Origin: Luteibacter aegosomaticola
GTDB lineage: Bacteria; Pseudomonadota; Gammaproteobacteria; Xanthomonadales; Rhodanobacteraceae
NCBI RefSeq assembly: GCF_023078475.1
Contig: NZ_CP095741.1
Span: 1,240,001 to 1,304,000, forward strand
Reading direction: 5' to 3'
Length of the DNA: 64,000 nucleotides
Below, in pieces: positions 49,979-59,352 of the stretch. The notes beneath the pieces are model-generated. The model saw nothing but the letters and a program-made list of their open reading frames with translations. It did not search any database and was not told the DNA's origin. The first letter of the stretch is position 1. The number at the start of each line of letters is the position of its first letter. The position numbers and the translations under genes were made by a program.

Positions 49979-51493
49979 TTAAGCCAGCATCGTCCCGGTA
50001 TCCAGCCACCGCTGGTGCCACGACAGCGCCTCCGGCAACAGGTGCGGTGTGTGCTTGCCGTAGCTCACGCGCGAGGCGCGGTCGAAGTAGTCCTCGAGCT
50101 GCGCGCGATACGACGGATCCACACAGTGATCCAATACCTGCCGCGCACGATGCCGCGGCGGCAAACCACGCAAGTCCGCCAGGCCATGCTCGGTCACGAT
50201 GATCGAGACATCGTGCTCCGTGTGATCCACGTGGCTCACCATCGGCACCAGCGCCGAAATGCTCCCGTTCTTCGCCGTGCTCGGGCTCAGGAAAATCGAC
50301 AGGAAACTGTTGCGCGCAAAATCGCCCGAACCGCCGATGCCGTTCATGATCCGGCTGCCCATCACATGCGTTGAATTCACGTTGCCGTACAGATCCGCCT
50401 CGATCATGCCGTTCATCGCAATGCAACCAAGGCGCCGCACAAGCTCCGGATGATTCGAGATCTCTTGCGTGCGCATGATGATGCGCTCACGGTAGAAATC
50501 GATGTTGCGCTTGAACTCTTCGTTCGCCGCCGGGCTCAACGCAAAGCCGGTGCACGACGCCACTCGCAGCACGCCATCGCGCAGCATGTCGAGCATGCCG
50601 TCCTGGATCACCTCGGTGAACGCCGACAGATCGCGGAAGCCGCTTTCCGACAGGCCTGCAAGCACAGCGTTGGGGATATTGCCCACGCCCGACTGCAACG
50701 GCAGCAGGTTCGCCGGCAGGCGGCCCTTGCTCACTTCGTGCTTCAGGAATTCGATGAGATGCCCGGCGATACGCTTGCTCGTATCGTCGACCGGTGCGAA
50801 CGGGCTGTTGCGATCCGGGCCATGCGTACGGACGACGGCGACGACCTTGTCGGGATCCACGCGCAATGAGGTCTCGCCGATGCGGTCATCGGCCTGCACC
50901 AGCGGGATAGGCTTGCGGTGCGGGGGCAGGGCGGTGCCGTAGTAGACATCGTGCATGCCATCGATGCCTTCCGGCTGCCAGTCATTAACCTCGATGATCA
51001 CTTTCTTCGCGAGATCGAGCCACGTCTTGTTATTGCCGACCGACGTGGAAGGAATCAACGATCCATCCTCGCGGATACCGGCGACTTCCACCACGGCCGT
51101 ATCGATCTCGCCGTAAAAGCCGAACCACACATGCTGCGCGACATGGCTGAGGTGGATGTCGATGTAATCGAGCGTGCCGGCGTTGATGCGCTGGCGGGCG
51201 TCCGGATCGGTCTGGAACGGCATGCGCAACGCGATGCCTTCGGCCTTGGCCAGTGCGCCATCGAGTTCGGGCGCGGTGGATGCGCCCGTCATCAGGCGAA
51301 TGCGGAAGGCTTCGCCAGCCACGTGGGCATCTTCGATGCGGCGGGCGAGGGCGAGCGGCACGGCCTTGGGATAGCCGGAGCCGGTGAAGCCGCTCATGGC
51401 GACGGTCTCGCCGGGCTGGATCAGGGCGGCAGCAGCCTCTGCGCTGACCACGCGGTCACGCAGGAGGGAGGAGCGGATGCGATCGGATGACAT
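49979..51493 (-). CDS. Acetyl-CoA hydrolase / succinyl-CoA:acetate CoA-transferase family
   Basis: The 504-residue protein is a class I CoA-transferase of the Cat1/AarC type. The start RIRSSLLRDRVVSAEAAAAL, SGFTGSGYPKAVP, SVGNNKTWLDLAKKVIIEVN and the C-terminal VSHVDHTEHDVSIIVTEHGL match the family. Glu294 in SAFTEVIQDG corresponds to the catalytic glutamate position of AarC. ATG 51493 is chosen for the N-terminal match; ATG 51544 is possible. Likely exchanges CoA between succinyl-CoA and acetate, but hydrolysis cannot be excluded. Confidence 0.87.
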   Translation of the reverse strand: MSSDRIRSSLLRDRVVSAEAAAALIQPGETVAMSGFTGSGYPKAVPLALARRIEDAHVAGEAFRIRLMTGASTAPELDGALAKAEGIALRMPFQTDPDARQRINAGTLDYIDIHLSHVAQHVWFGFYGEIDTAVVEVAGIREDGSLIPSTSVGNNKTWLDLAKKVIIEVNDWQPEGIDGMHDVYYGTALPPHRKPIPLVQADDRIGETSLRVDPDKVVAVVRTHGPDRNSPFAPVDDTSKRIAGHLIEFLKHEVSKGRLPANLLPLQSGVGNIPNAVLAGLSESGFRDLSAFTEVIQDGMLDMLRDGVLRVASCTGFALSPAANEEFKRNIDFYRERIIMRTQEISNHPELVRRLGCIAMNGMIEADLYGNVNSTHVMGSRIMNGIGGSGDFARNSFLSIFLSPSTAKNGSISALVPMVSHVDHTEHDVSIIVTEHGLADLRGLPPRHRARQVLDHCVDPSYRAQLEDYFDRASRVSYGKHTPHLLPEALSWHQRWLDTGTMLA

Positions 51494-51603
51494 GGGGAGG
51501 GCCGGTGCGGCGGTAGGGGACCGCCCATTATCTTGCCCTGCCATGGCCCGGGCCTATGCGACCATGGTGGTAAGGCGTGATGCCGCAGGGGCCTGATCCC
51601 TGC

Positions 51604-52671
51604 TTACAGGCCACCATGGCGCTTGAGCGCCCACGCGACGTGTTCGCGCACGATCTCGGAAGGGCTATAGACGCGCTCGCGCAACGCGTTCAGCACCTCA
51701 TCGGAGGTGGGCGCGTTGCCGAGCCCCACGGCAAGATTGCGTAGCCAACCCTCGTAGCCCGTTCGCCGGATGGCCATGCCTTCCGTACGTGTGAGGAACT
51801 CTTCTTCGCTCCACGCGAAGAGCTCCACCAGCTTCGGCCCATCGAGGCTGTGCCGCGGCGCGAAATCCGGTTCCGTCGCATCCTGCGCGAACTTGTTCCA
51901 CGGGCAGATCAGCTGGCAGTCGTCGCAGCCGAAGACGCGGTTGCCCATGGGCGCTCGCAGCTCCTCGGGAATGCTGCCCTTTAACTCGATCGTGAGATAC
52001 GAAATGCACTTGCGGGCATCGAGCCGGTACGGCGCGACGATCGCCTGCGTGGGGCAGATGTCGATGCATTTGCGGCAGCTACCGCAGTGCGCTGTCGCGG
52101 GTTCGTCGACGGGTAGCGGCAGGTCGGTGTAAAGCTCGCCGAGGAAGAAGTAAGAACCGGCGCGTTTGTTGATCACGACGGTGTGCTTGCCGATCCAGCC
52201 AAGGCCTGCGTTTCGCGCAAGCGCCTTTTCCAGCACCGGCGCGGAATCGACGTACGCCCGGTAAGCGAACTCGCCAATACGCTCGGTCATGCGCGAGGCC
52301 AGCTTCTGCAGCCGATTGCGCATCACCTTGTGGTAATCGCGGCCCAGCGCGTAGCGGGCGATATACGCTTTGTCGCCGTCGTTGATCACATCCCATGCAT
52401 TGGCGGTGCCGGGAGGGATGTAATCCATGCGCACCGAGATCACGCGTAGCGTGCCGGGTTCCAGCTCGGCAGGGCGGCTGCGCCGGGTGCCGTGGCGGGC
52501 CATGTAGTCCATTTCGCCGTGGTGGCCATCGGCCAGCCAGCGTTCCAGGTAAGCCTCGTCGTGCCCCAGTTCCGTGCCCGCGATGCCGGCGTCGGCGAAG
52601 CCGAGCTCGCGCGCCCAGCGCTTGATATCGCTGGCAAGGGCGGCGTAATCGATGTCGGTGGAAACAGGCAT
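51604..52671 (-). CDS. queG: Epoxyqueuosine reductase
   Basis: Last step of queuosine synthesis in tRNA, using cobalamin and two [4Fe-4S] clusters. The 355 residues show the N-terminal DUF1730 region, the substrate-site RNAGLGWIGKHTVVINKRAG, the first ferredoxin-type cluster motif CGSCRKCIDICPTQAI, the second CDDCQLICPWNKFA, and a C-terminal HEAT-like helix pair. It is divergent from nnr with only 36 bases between the start codons. Confidence 0.94.
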   Translation of the reverse strand: MPVSTDIDYAALASDIKRWARELGFADAGIAGTELGHDEAYLERWLADGHHGEMDYMARHGTRRSRPAELEPGTLRVISVRMDYIPPGTANAWDVINDGDKAYIARYALGRDYHKVMRNRLQKLASRMTERIGEFAYRAYVDSAPVLEKALARNAGLGWIGKHTVVINKRAGSYFFLGELYTDLPLPVDEPATAHCGSCRKCIDICPTQAIVAPYRLDARKCISYLTIELKGSIPEELRAPMGNRVFGCDDCQLICPWNKFAQDATEPDFAPRHSLDGPKLVELFAWSEEEFLTRTEGMAIRRTGYEGWLRNLAVGLGNAPTSDEVLNALRERVYSPSEIVREHVAWALKRHGGL

Positions 52672-52677
52672 GCGTCC

Positions 52678-52700
52678 ATTTTACCCGGCCCGCCTATAAT
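52678..52700. promoter_or_regulatory. Divergent leaderless-type promoter pair of queG and nnr
   Basis: TATAAT at 52695-52700 faces nnr (ATG 52708, 7 bases later). TAAAAT on the minus strand (52683-52678) faces queG (ATG 52671, 6 bases later). With normal -10 to start distances both transcripts would begin at or within a base or two of the ATG. Clear -35 hexamers are not evident for either. Confidence 0.55.
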
Positions 52701-52707
52701 CCCCACG

Positions 52708-54183
52708 ATGAGCGCCCCACATCGCGAAACCGCCCTCTTCACATCCGCGCAAGCCCGCGCCATCGACCGCCGCGCGATCGATGAGCTGGGGATCCCCGGT
52801 TTCGAGCTGATGGCCCGTGCGGCTGCGGCGGCCTTCGCCCAGCTCCGTCGGCGCTGGCCGGAGGCGAAACGCCTGCGGATCGTCTGCGGTAGCGGTAATA
52901 ACGGGGGCGATGGCTACCTGGTGGGCCGTGACGCCCTGCAAGCGGGCCTGCACGTCGATCTCGTGGCCCTGGGTGAGCCAAAGGACGGCGGCGATGCCGC
53001 GCTCGCCCGGGCAGCGTTCCTCGAGGTGGGTGGCACGGCCACGGTGCTGGCGGATGACGAATCGCTCGTCATGCCGGACGTCATCGTCGACGCGATCTAC
53101 GGCACCGGCCTGAACCGGGCGCCCGAAGGCGAGGCGGCGCGTGCTATCGAGGCGATCAACGCCGCAGAGGTCCCGGTGTTCGCGCTGGATATCCCGTCGG
53201 GGTTGTCTGCCGATACGGGCGATTGCCCAGGCGTCGCCGTGCGCGCGGTGGCCACGGCCACCTTCATCGTCCACAAGCGCGGCATGCATACGCACCGGGC
53301 CGAGCTGGCGGGCGAAGTCGTACTTCACCCGCTGGACCTGCCGGCGTCGCTACTCGAAAAACCGGACGCCACCCTGCTGACCGCGCACGGCCTGGCGCCG
53401 CGGCCCCGCGATTCGCACAAGGGCAGTAACGGCCATGTGCTGGCGATTGGCGGCGACCATGGCACCGGTGGCGCCGTGCGCATGGCCGCCGAGGCGGCAG
53501 CCCGCACGGGCGCCGGCCTGATCAGTGTCGCCACCCGGCCGGAGAACGTGCTGGCCATGAACGCCGCTCGCCCGGAACTGATGGCACACGCCGTCGACGG
53601 CCCGCAGACGCTCCAGCCCATGCTCGACAAGGCCTCCGTGCTGGCCCTCGGCCCCGGCCTCGGCCAGGCGGCGTGGGGGCATGCGCTGTGGACGACCGCG
53701 CTTGACGCGGGCAAGCCCACGGTGCTCGATGCCGACGGGCTGAACCTGCTGCATGCCGAACCGCGTGTGCTCCCCGCCCGTATTGTGCTTACGCCGCACC
53801 CAGGAGAGGCTTCGCGTTTGCTTGGCATCTCCACCGCCGAGGTGCAGGCCGATCGATTCAACGCCGTGCGCACGCTCGCCCGCCGCTTTGAAGCGGTCGT
53901 GGTGCTGAAGGGCAACGGCAGCCTCATCGCGTCGCCCGAGGGCGAGGTCGCGGTCTGCCCCTGGGGTAACCCCGGCATGGCCAGCGGCGGCATGGGCGAT
54001 ACCCTCACCGGCATCATCGCTGGCTTGCTGGCTCAGGGCTGCGCACCGTTTGAGGCCGCCTGCCTCGGCGTTGGCCTGCACGCGCGGGCCGCCGATGTCG
54101 CCGCCCGCCATGGCGAGCGGGGGCTCCTCGCGGGCGACCTGCTCGAACCGCTCCGCCGCCTCGTCAACGGCCTGGAGGCCTGA
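52708..54183 (+). CDS. nnr: Bifunctional NAD(P)H-hydrate repair enzyme (epimerase and dehydratase)
   Basis: Repairs hydrated NADH/NADPH. The 491-residue protein is a YjeF fusion: an N-terminal epimerase (LMARAAAAAFAQLRRRW, CGSGNNGGDGYLVGRDAL, DAIYGTGLNRAP, DIPSGLSADTGDCPG) to about residue 215, then the ADP-dependent dehydratase of ribokinase fold (GGDHGTGGAVRMAAEAAART, VLTPHPGEASRLLG, VLKGNGSLIASP, NPGMASGGMGDTLTGIIAGL). ATG 52708 follows a consensus -10. Its TGA overlaps the tsaE ATG. Confidence 0.94.
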   Translation: MSAPHRETALFTSAQARAIDRRAIDELGIPGFELMARAAAAAFAQLRRRWPEAKRLRIVCGSGNNGGDGYLVGRDALQAGLHVDLVALGEPKDGGDAALARAAFLEVGGTATVLADDESLVMPDVIVDAIYGTGLNRAPEGEAARAIEAINAAEVPVFALDIPSGLSADTGDCPGVAVRAVATATFIVHKRGMHTHRAELAGEVVLHPLDLPASLLEKPDATLLTAHGLAPRPRDSHKGSNGHVLAIGGDHGTGGAVRMAAEAAARTGAGLISVATRPENVLAMNAARPELMAHAVDGPQTLQPMLDKASVLALGPGLGQAAWGHALWTTALDAGKPTVLDADGLNLLHAEPRVLPARIVLTPHPGEASRLLGISTAEVQADRFNAVRTLARRFEAVVVLKGNGSLIASPEGEVAVCPWGNPGMASGGMGDTLTGIIAGLLAQGCAPFEAACLGVGLHARAADVAARHGERGLLAGDLLEPLRRLVNGLEA

Positions 54184-54629
54184 TGGAACTCACCTTGCCC
54201 GATGAGGCCGCCACGATCGACCTCGGCCGCCGCCTGGCCGGGGCGCTGCCCGATGGCCTCGTCGCTTTCCTGCACGGCGATCTCGGCGCCGGTAAAACCA
54301 CCTTCGCCCGTGCCTTCCTTCAGGCACTGGGCGTCGGCGAGCGGGTGAAGAGCCCGACCTACAGCCTCGTCGAGGGCTACGAGATCGGCGAGCGCCGGGC
54401 ATTCCACCTCGATCTGTACCGGATCGCCGACCCCGGCGAGCTGGAATGGCTGGGCCTCGACAGCCTGGCCGAACCCGGCGCCATCGTACTGGTGGAATGG
54501 CCCGAGCGCGGCCGTGGCGCGCTGCCCCCGGTCGACCTCGAGCTCAGCTTCCGCCACGAAGGCAACGGCCGCTCAGTGGCCTTCCAGGCCCACACACCCG
54601 CAGGCCGCAGGGTCATCCAAACCCTGTAG
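54183..54629 (+). CDS. tsaE: tRNA threonylcarbamoyladenosine biosynthesis ATPase TsaE
   Basis: ATPase partner of TsaB-TsaD in t6A37 formation. The 148 residues show the Walker A loop HGDLGAGKTTFARAF, VKSPTYSLVEGYE, FHLDLYRIADPGELEWLGLD and VLVEWPERG. It overlaps nnr by one base (TGATG). Its TAG stop at 54627-54629 is inside a type A REP element (TGTAGGAGCGC). Confidence 0.93.
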   Translation: MELTLPDEAATIDLGRRLAGALPDGLVAFLHGDLGAGKTTFARAFLQALGVGERVKSPTYSLVEGYEIGERRAFHLDLYRIADPGELEWLGLDSLAEPGAIVLVEWPERGRGALPPVDLELSFRHEGNGRSVAFQAHTPAGRRVIQTL

Positions 54630-54720
54630 GAGCGCGCTCGCGCGCGACATCTTTCGCCCCAATCCCCATGGCTTGCGGCTCTTTCGCACCCCTGATCGCG
54701 CGCAAGCGCGCTCCTGCAGG
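54625..54720. repeat. REP palindrome pair, type A, supplying the tsaE stop
   Basis: Forward copy 54625-54658 (TGTAGGAGCGCGCTCGCGCG then CGACATCTTTCGCC) and inverted copy 54694-54720 (GATCGCGCGCAAGCGCGCTC). The forward copy carries the same CGACATCTTTCGCC tail as type B. Confidence 0.83.
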
Positions 54721-54834
54721 GCACCGCAAAATTCGAAAAATCTCACCGGTTGCGGCGCATTCCTGTACGGCTGTTGACGAAGTATTCGCAGGTCATGGAT
54801 TAACAAGGGAAAAAATCTTGCAATCCGCGGGCGC

Positions 54835-56472
54835 ATGGAGTTCAATCCGGGCCATATGAGGGGAATCACTAGCAAACTAGGGCTTCTTGCGTGCGTGACC
54901 GCCGTCGCGACGCTGGCGCCTGCCGCCTCGAACGCGGCTGACGTGAAGGCTGCGCGTGTCTGGGCTGGCCCGGAATACACGCGCGTGGTCTTCGATCTTT
55001 CCGGTCCGGCTACCTACAAGATGTCCCAGGGTGATACCCCGGGCAGCGTGGTGCTGGATATCGCCGGCAGCTCGGTCGCGTCGGATTTCTCGGCGCCGGG
55101 CGGGCAGGGCCTGTTCAAGTCGATGAGCACGGGCAAGCAGGGCACCGCCGCCCGCATGACCGCCACCGTCGATCCGAAGGCCAAGCCGAAGAGCTTCCTG
55201 CTCAAGCCCGCCGGTGACTACGGTTACCGCCTGGTGCTCGATCTGTACCCGGGCGGCCAGGCCGACCCGGGTGATAACAGCCCCAGCGACGACGACACGC
55301 CGTCGGTGGCCAAGGCCGTCGCTGACGCCCCGGCCGAAGCGCCGGTCGCCACCGCGCCCAGCAAGGGCCGCGGCAAGACCCCGCCGCCGGGCACGCCGCC
55401 CATGGCTGGTTCGCGCAAGGTCGTCGTCGCGATTGACGCTGGCCACGGTGGCGAAGATCCGGGTGCCAAGGGCGCTACCGGCCTGCGCGAGAAAGACGTC
55501 ACCCTCATGGTGGCGCGCGAGCTCGCCGACCAGATCAACCGCCAGCCGGGCATGCAGGCCGTGCTTACCCGCAATGGCGATTACTTCATCCCGCTGAAGC
55601 GCCGCTACCAGATCGCGCGCGAACACAACGCGGATATGTTCGTGTCGATCCACGCGGACGCGTTCAAGAACAGCGATGCGAAGGGCTCCTCCGTGTGGGT
55701 GCTATCCCCGCGCGGCAAGACCTCCGAAGCGGCCCGCTGGCTCGCCGACCGCGAAAACCGCGCCGACCTGGTCGGCGGCGTCTCGCTGGATGACAAGGAC
55801 GATTCGCTCGCGGCCGTGCTGCTCGACCTGCAGCAGGGCTATGCCATGCAGGCGTCCGAACAGATCGCCGGCAACGTGCTGAAGGCGCTGGGCCGCCTCG
55901 GTCCCACGCACCGCGGCTATGTCGAGCGCGCCAACTTCGTCGTGCTGCGCTCGCCGGACGTGCCCTCGATCCTGGTCGAAACGGCCTTCATCACGAATCC
56001 GTCCGAAGAGACCCGCCTGCGCAGCGAAGGCCACCGCCAGGAACTGGCCAGCGCCGTGCTCGGTGGCGTGCGTAACTATTTCGAATCCATGCCCCCGCCG
56101 GGCACGTGGTTCGCGGCACAGGCCGCGAAGCGCAACGGCACCTACGTGGCGTCGACCCCGGCACCGGTGGCGCCTGCGGATAGCAGCGACGACGACAGCG
56201 ATGCGAAGCCCGTGGCGAAGGCCTCTGGCAAGGCATCGGTCGCGGCGGCCAGGCCGTCGAAGGTCGTGGCCAAGGCCGATACGCCGGCAAAGAAGACCTC
56301 CGGTGGCCGCGCTGACGAGAACATCCGCGACCTGCACCGCGTCGGCCGGGGTGAAACCCTTACCGGCATCGCCCAGCAGTACGGTATTTCCGTCGGGGCG
56401 CTGAAGCTGGCCAACAAGATGAACGACAACACGGTTCGCGTCGGCACCGTCATGGTCATTCCCTCCGGTTGA
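54835..56472 (+). CDS. N-acetylmuramoyl-L-alanine amidase with AMIN and LysM domains (AmiB/AmiC type)
   Basis: Periplasmic zinc amidase that splits septal peptidoglycan. The 545-residue protein has a signal peptide (LGLLACVTAVATLAPAASNA), an AMIN domain to about residue 130 (VRVWAGPEYTRVVFDLSGP-like), a low-complexity linker, the Amidase_3 domain with zinc ligands in DAGHGGEDPGAKG, SIHADAF and the catalytic ETAFITNPSEE, and a C-terminal LysM (HRVGRGETLTGIAQQYGISV). ATG 54856 is an alternative start. The tsaE-amidase-mutL order is common in proteobacteria. Confidence 0.9.
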   Translation: MEFNPGHMRGITSKLGLLACVTAVATLAPAASNAADVKAARVWAGPEYTRVVFDLSGPATYKMSQGDTPGSVVLDIAGSSVASDFSAPGGQGLFKSMSTGKQGTAARMTATVDPKAKPKSFLLKPAGDYGYRLVLDLYPGGQADPGDNSPSDDDTPSVAKAVADAPAEAPVATAPSKGRGKTPPPGTPPMAGSRKVVVAIDAGHGGEDPGAKGATGLREKDVTLMVARELADQINRQPGMQAVLTRNGDYFIPLKRRYQIAREHNADMFVSIHADAFKNSDAKGSSVWVLSPRGKTSEAARWLADRENRADLVGGVSLDDKDDSLAAVLLDLQQGYAMQASEQIAGNVLKALGRLGPTHRGYVERANFVVLRSPDVPSILVETAFITNPSEETRLRSEGHRQELASAVLGGVRNYFESMPPPGTWFAAQAAKRNGTYVASTPAPVAPADSSDDDSDAKPVAKASGKASVAAARPSKVVAKADTPAKKTSGGRADENIRDLHRVGRGETLTGIAQQYGISVGALKLANKMNDNTVRVGTVMVIPSG

Positions 56473-56518
56473 TCTGGGCTATTCTTTGGGCTTGAACGTG
56501 TAAGTCAGGCCCTTATCC

Positions 56519-58381
56519 ATGCCCATCCGTCCGCTTCCGCCCGAGCTGATCAACCAGATCGCGGCGGGTGAAGTCATCGAGCGTCCCGCCTCGGTGGTGA
56601 AGGAACTCGTCGAGAACAGCATCGATGCCGGCGCCCGCCGCATCGAGGTCGATATCGAGCAGGGTGGCGTGCGCCTCATTCGTGTCCGCGATGACGGCGG
56701 TGGCATTCCGCGCGACGAGCTGCCGCTCGCGGTCGCCTCGCATGCCACCAGCAAGATCGCCAGCTTCGATGATCTCGAGCGCGTGGCGAGCATGGGCTTC
56801 CGTGGCGAAGCGCTCGCCTCGGTGTCGTCCGTCGCACGCTTCTCGCTCACCTCGCGCCACGCCGGGCAGGATGCGGCATGGCGTATCGAAGTCGATGGCG
56901 GTAAGTACACCGATGCGCGCCCGGCGCAGCATCCGCCGGGCACCACGATCGAAGTGCGCGATCTGTTCTACAACGTACCGGCGCGGCGCAAATTCCTCCG
57001 TGCCGAGCGCACGGAGTTCGCGCATATCGACGATCTGTTGAAGTCGCTGGCCCTGGCGCGCGAAGGCGTCGATATCCGGCTCAGCCACAACGGCAAGCCG
57101 GTGCGTTTGCTCAAGCCGGCGCGCGATGAACACGCGGCGCTGGCGCGCGTGGCCGAAGTGCTCGGCCCGGAATTCCCGAACCATGCCTTGCGCGTCGAGC
57201 ACGAAGCTGCGGGCATGCGTCTCTCGGGTTGGGTGGGCCTGCCCACCGCGTCGCGTTCCGCGGCCGACCAGCAATATTTCTACGTGAATGGCCGTCTGGT
57301 GCGCGACCGCATCGTGGCCCATGCCGTGCGCCAGGCGTACGCCGATGTGCTGTTCCACGGGCGCCATCCGGTATTCGTTCTGTTTCTCGACGTCGACCCC
57401 GCTGGCGTGGACGTCAACGTGCACCCCGCCAAGAGCGAAGTGCGCTTCCGCGAACAGCGGCTGATCCACGATTTCCTGTTCCGTACCCTGCACGAAGCGC
57501 TCGCGCAGACGCGTGCCGGCGCCGCGCCGCAGGAAACGGCCGCGCCGGTGGCCGCCGCTTTTGGTGGCTACGAAAGCCGCGCGTCACAGCCCATGCCGTC
57601 GATGCCGGCATGGCCGCAATCGGCCAGCCAGTCACGTTTGAATCTGGGCGTGCGTGAAGAGCCGCTCGCGGACTACGCCACGTTGATGGGGGGCGCGAAC
57701 GCTTCTCCCAGCAACAACACGCTGGCCAGCTTCGCGCCCCGGCCCTCCGCGGCATGGTCGCCCACGCTGGCGCAGGATCCAGAGCAGGGGGATGACATCC
57801 CGCCGCTCGGCTACGCGATCGCGCAGCTGAAGAATATCTACGTGCTTGCGGAGAATGCACACGGTCTCGTGCTGGTCGACATGCATGCCGCGCACGAACG
57901 CATCACCTACGAAAAGCTGAAAAACGGCCGTGTCACTGCCAACCTCCGTTCGCAGATGATGCTGGTGCCGCTGTCGATCGCCGTCAGCGCGAAGGAAGCC
58001 GCTGCTGCCGAAGAACATGCGGAGGCGCTTGCCGACTGGGGCCTCGAACTCTCGCGCAGCGGTCCTTCCGGCGTGGTCGTGCGGCGTATTCCTTCGCTGC
58101 TGGAAGGTGCTGACGTGGGGCAGCTTACGCGCGATGTGTTGAGTGAGCTCGCCGCGCACGGTAGTTCGCGCCGGCTTGAAGAGCTCGAAAACGAACTGCT
58201 TTCGACGATGGCCTGCCACGGTTCCGTGCGCGCCGGCCGTCGTTTGGGCATTCCGGAAATGAACGCGCTGCTGCGGGAAATGGAAGCCACCGAACGCAGT
58301 GGCCAGTGCAACCATGGCCGGCCGACGTGGGTGCAACTCTCCCTCGCCGAGCTGGACAAACTCTTCCTGCGCGGCAGATAA
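56519..58381 (+). CDS. mutL: DNA mismatch repair protein MutL
   Basis: Couples MutS mismatch recognition to strand removal. The 620 residues contain the GHKL ATPase motifs ([43 protein letters not shown]), the dimer loop [11 protein letters not shown] and a Pro/Ser linker. The C-terminal domain has [12 protein letters not shown], matching the MutL endonuclease signature DQHA(X)2E(X)4E with Met for Gln, as in Pseudomonas. This suggests a nicking MutL and a MutH-independent pathway. Confidence 0.95.
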   Translation: MPIRPLPPELINQIAAGEVIERPASVVKELVENSIDAGARRIEVDIEQGGVRLIRVRDDGGGIPRDELPLAVASHATSKIASFDDLERVASMGFRGEALASVSSVARFSLTSRHAGQDAAWRIEVDGGKYTDARPAQHPPGTTIEVRDLFYNVPARRKFLRAERTEFAHIDDLLKSLALAREGVDIRLSHNGKPVRLLKPARDEHAALARVAEVLGPEFPNHALRVEHEAAGMRLSGWVGLPTASRSAADQQYFYVNGRLVRDRIVAHAVRQAYADVLFHGRHPVFVLFLDVDPAGVDVNVHPAKSEVRFREQRLIHDFLFRTLHEALAQTRAGAAPQETAAPVAAAFGGYESRASQPMPSMPAWPQSASQSRLNLGVREEPLADYATLMGGANASPSNNTLASFAPRPSAAWSPTLAQDPEQGDDIPPLGYAIAQLKNIYVLAENAHGLVLVDMHAAHERITYEKLKNGRVTANLRSQMMLVPLSIAVSAKEAAAAEEHAEALADWGLELSRSGPSGVVVRRIPSLLEGADVGQLTRDVLSELAAHGSSRRLEELENELLSTMACHGSVRAGRRLGIPEMNALLREMEATERSGQCNHGRPTWVQLSLAELDKLFLRGR

Positions 58382-58390
58382 CCCGCGGAC

Positions 58391-58440
58391 TTGTGGGGGC
58401 GCGTTGGCGTGCGATCGCGCGCAAGCGCGCTCCTACAAGG
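58391..58440. repeat. Compact type A REP hairpin
   Basis: A degenerate forward half (TTGTGGGGGCGCGTTGGCGT) runs directly into an inverted half (GCGCGCAAGCGCGCTCCTAC), giving one contiguous 50-base hairpin between mutL and the DUF1684 gene, 20 bases ahead of the latter's start. Confidence 0.75.
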
Positions 58441-58462
58441 AGACCACGTTCAAGAGGTACGT

Positions 58463-59347
58463 ATGATCCGCACGCTCGCCCTTGCTTCCGCTGTTGCCAT
58501 GGTCACCGGCAACGCCATCGCGGCCGATGACCTCAAAGCGTCGGTGGAAAAGGCCCGCGCCGAACGCCTCGCCGCACTTACCGCGCCGGATGGCTGGCTG
58601 AGCCTCATCGGCCTTGAGTGGCTGCAGCCCGGTGCCAATCGCATCGGCAGTGCATCCGACAACGACATCGTCCTTAAGGCGGGCCCGGCGCACCTTGGCA
58701 CCATCACCCTGGACGATGGCGGCAACGCTACGATCGAACTGGCGAAGAACAGCGGCGCGCTTGTCGATGGCCGCGAGGTGGAGCGTGCCACGCTGGTCGA
58801 TGATGCGCCGGGCCACACGCCGACGGACGTGCGCTTCGGCTCCGCCCAGTTCTTCGTGATCAGCCGCGATGGCCGCAAGGCGCTGCGGGTAAAGGATGAA
58901 AACGCCGAGACGCGCACGCATTTCCTCGGCCTGGATTATTTCCCGATCGACGCGTCGTGGCGCGTCGTGGCCGACTGGGTGCCGTTCGATCCGCCGCATG
59001 AGCTGGAGATCAGCTCGGTGCTTGGCACCATCGATAAGGAAAAAGTGCCGGGCAAGGCCGTCTTTACCCGCGACGGCCAGACCTTTGAGCTGTATCCGAT
59101 TCAGGAAGAACCGAACTCGCTGTTCTTTGTGTTCGGCGACCGCACCAGCGGTAAGGAAACCTACGGCGCGGCCCGTTTCCTCGATACGCCGCTGGCGAAG
59201 GACGGCAAGCTGGTCCTGGATTTCAACCAGGCCCGCAACCCGCCGTGCGCTTTCACCCCATACGCCACGTGCCCGCTGGCGCCGCCGGAAAATCGCCTGG
59301 ATGTGCGGATCACTGCCGGCGAGAAGAATTACCGCGGGCATCCGTAA
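58463..59347 (+). CDS. DUF1684 family exported protein
   Basis: A 294-residue protein with a signal peptide (TLALASAVAMVTGNAIA) and the DUF1684 features: GWLSLIGLEWLQPGANRIGS near the N-terminus, LDYFPIDASWRV, and a C-terminal LDFNQARNPPCAFTPYATCP with the conserved N-x-PCA-TPYATCP block. Function of the family is unknown. ATG 58463 is preceded by AGAGG at 5 bases; a REP hairpin lies in the 5' region. Convergent with the crotonase gene. Confidence 0.85.
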   Translation: MIRTLALASAVAMVTGNAIAADDLKASVEKARAERLAALTAPDGWLSLIGLEWLQPGANRIGSASDNDIVLKAGPAHLGTITLDDGGNATIELAKNSGALVDGREVERATLVDDAPGHTPTDVRFGSAQFFVISRDGRKALRVKDENAETRTHFLGLDYFPIDASWRVVADWVPFDPPHELEISSVLGTIDKEKVPGKAVFTRDGQTFELYPIQEEPNSLFFVFGDRTSGKETYGAARFLDTPLAKDGKLVLDFNQARNPPCAFTPYATCPLAPPENRLDVRITAGEKNYRGHP

Positions 59348-59352
59348 GGCAG

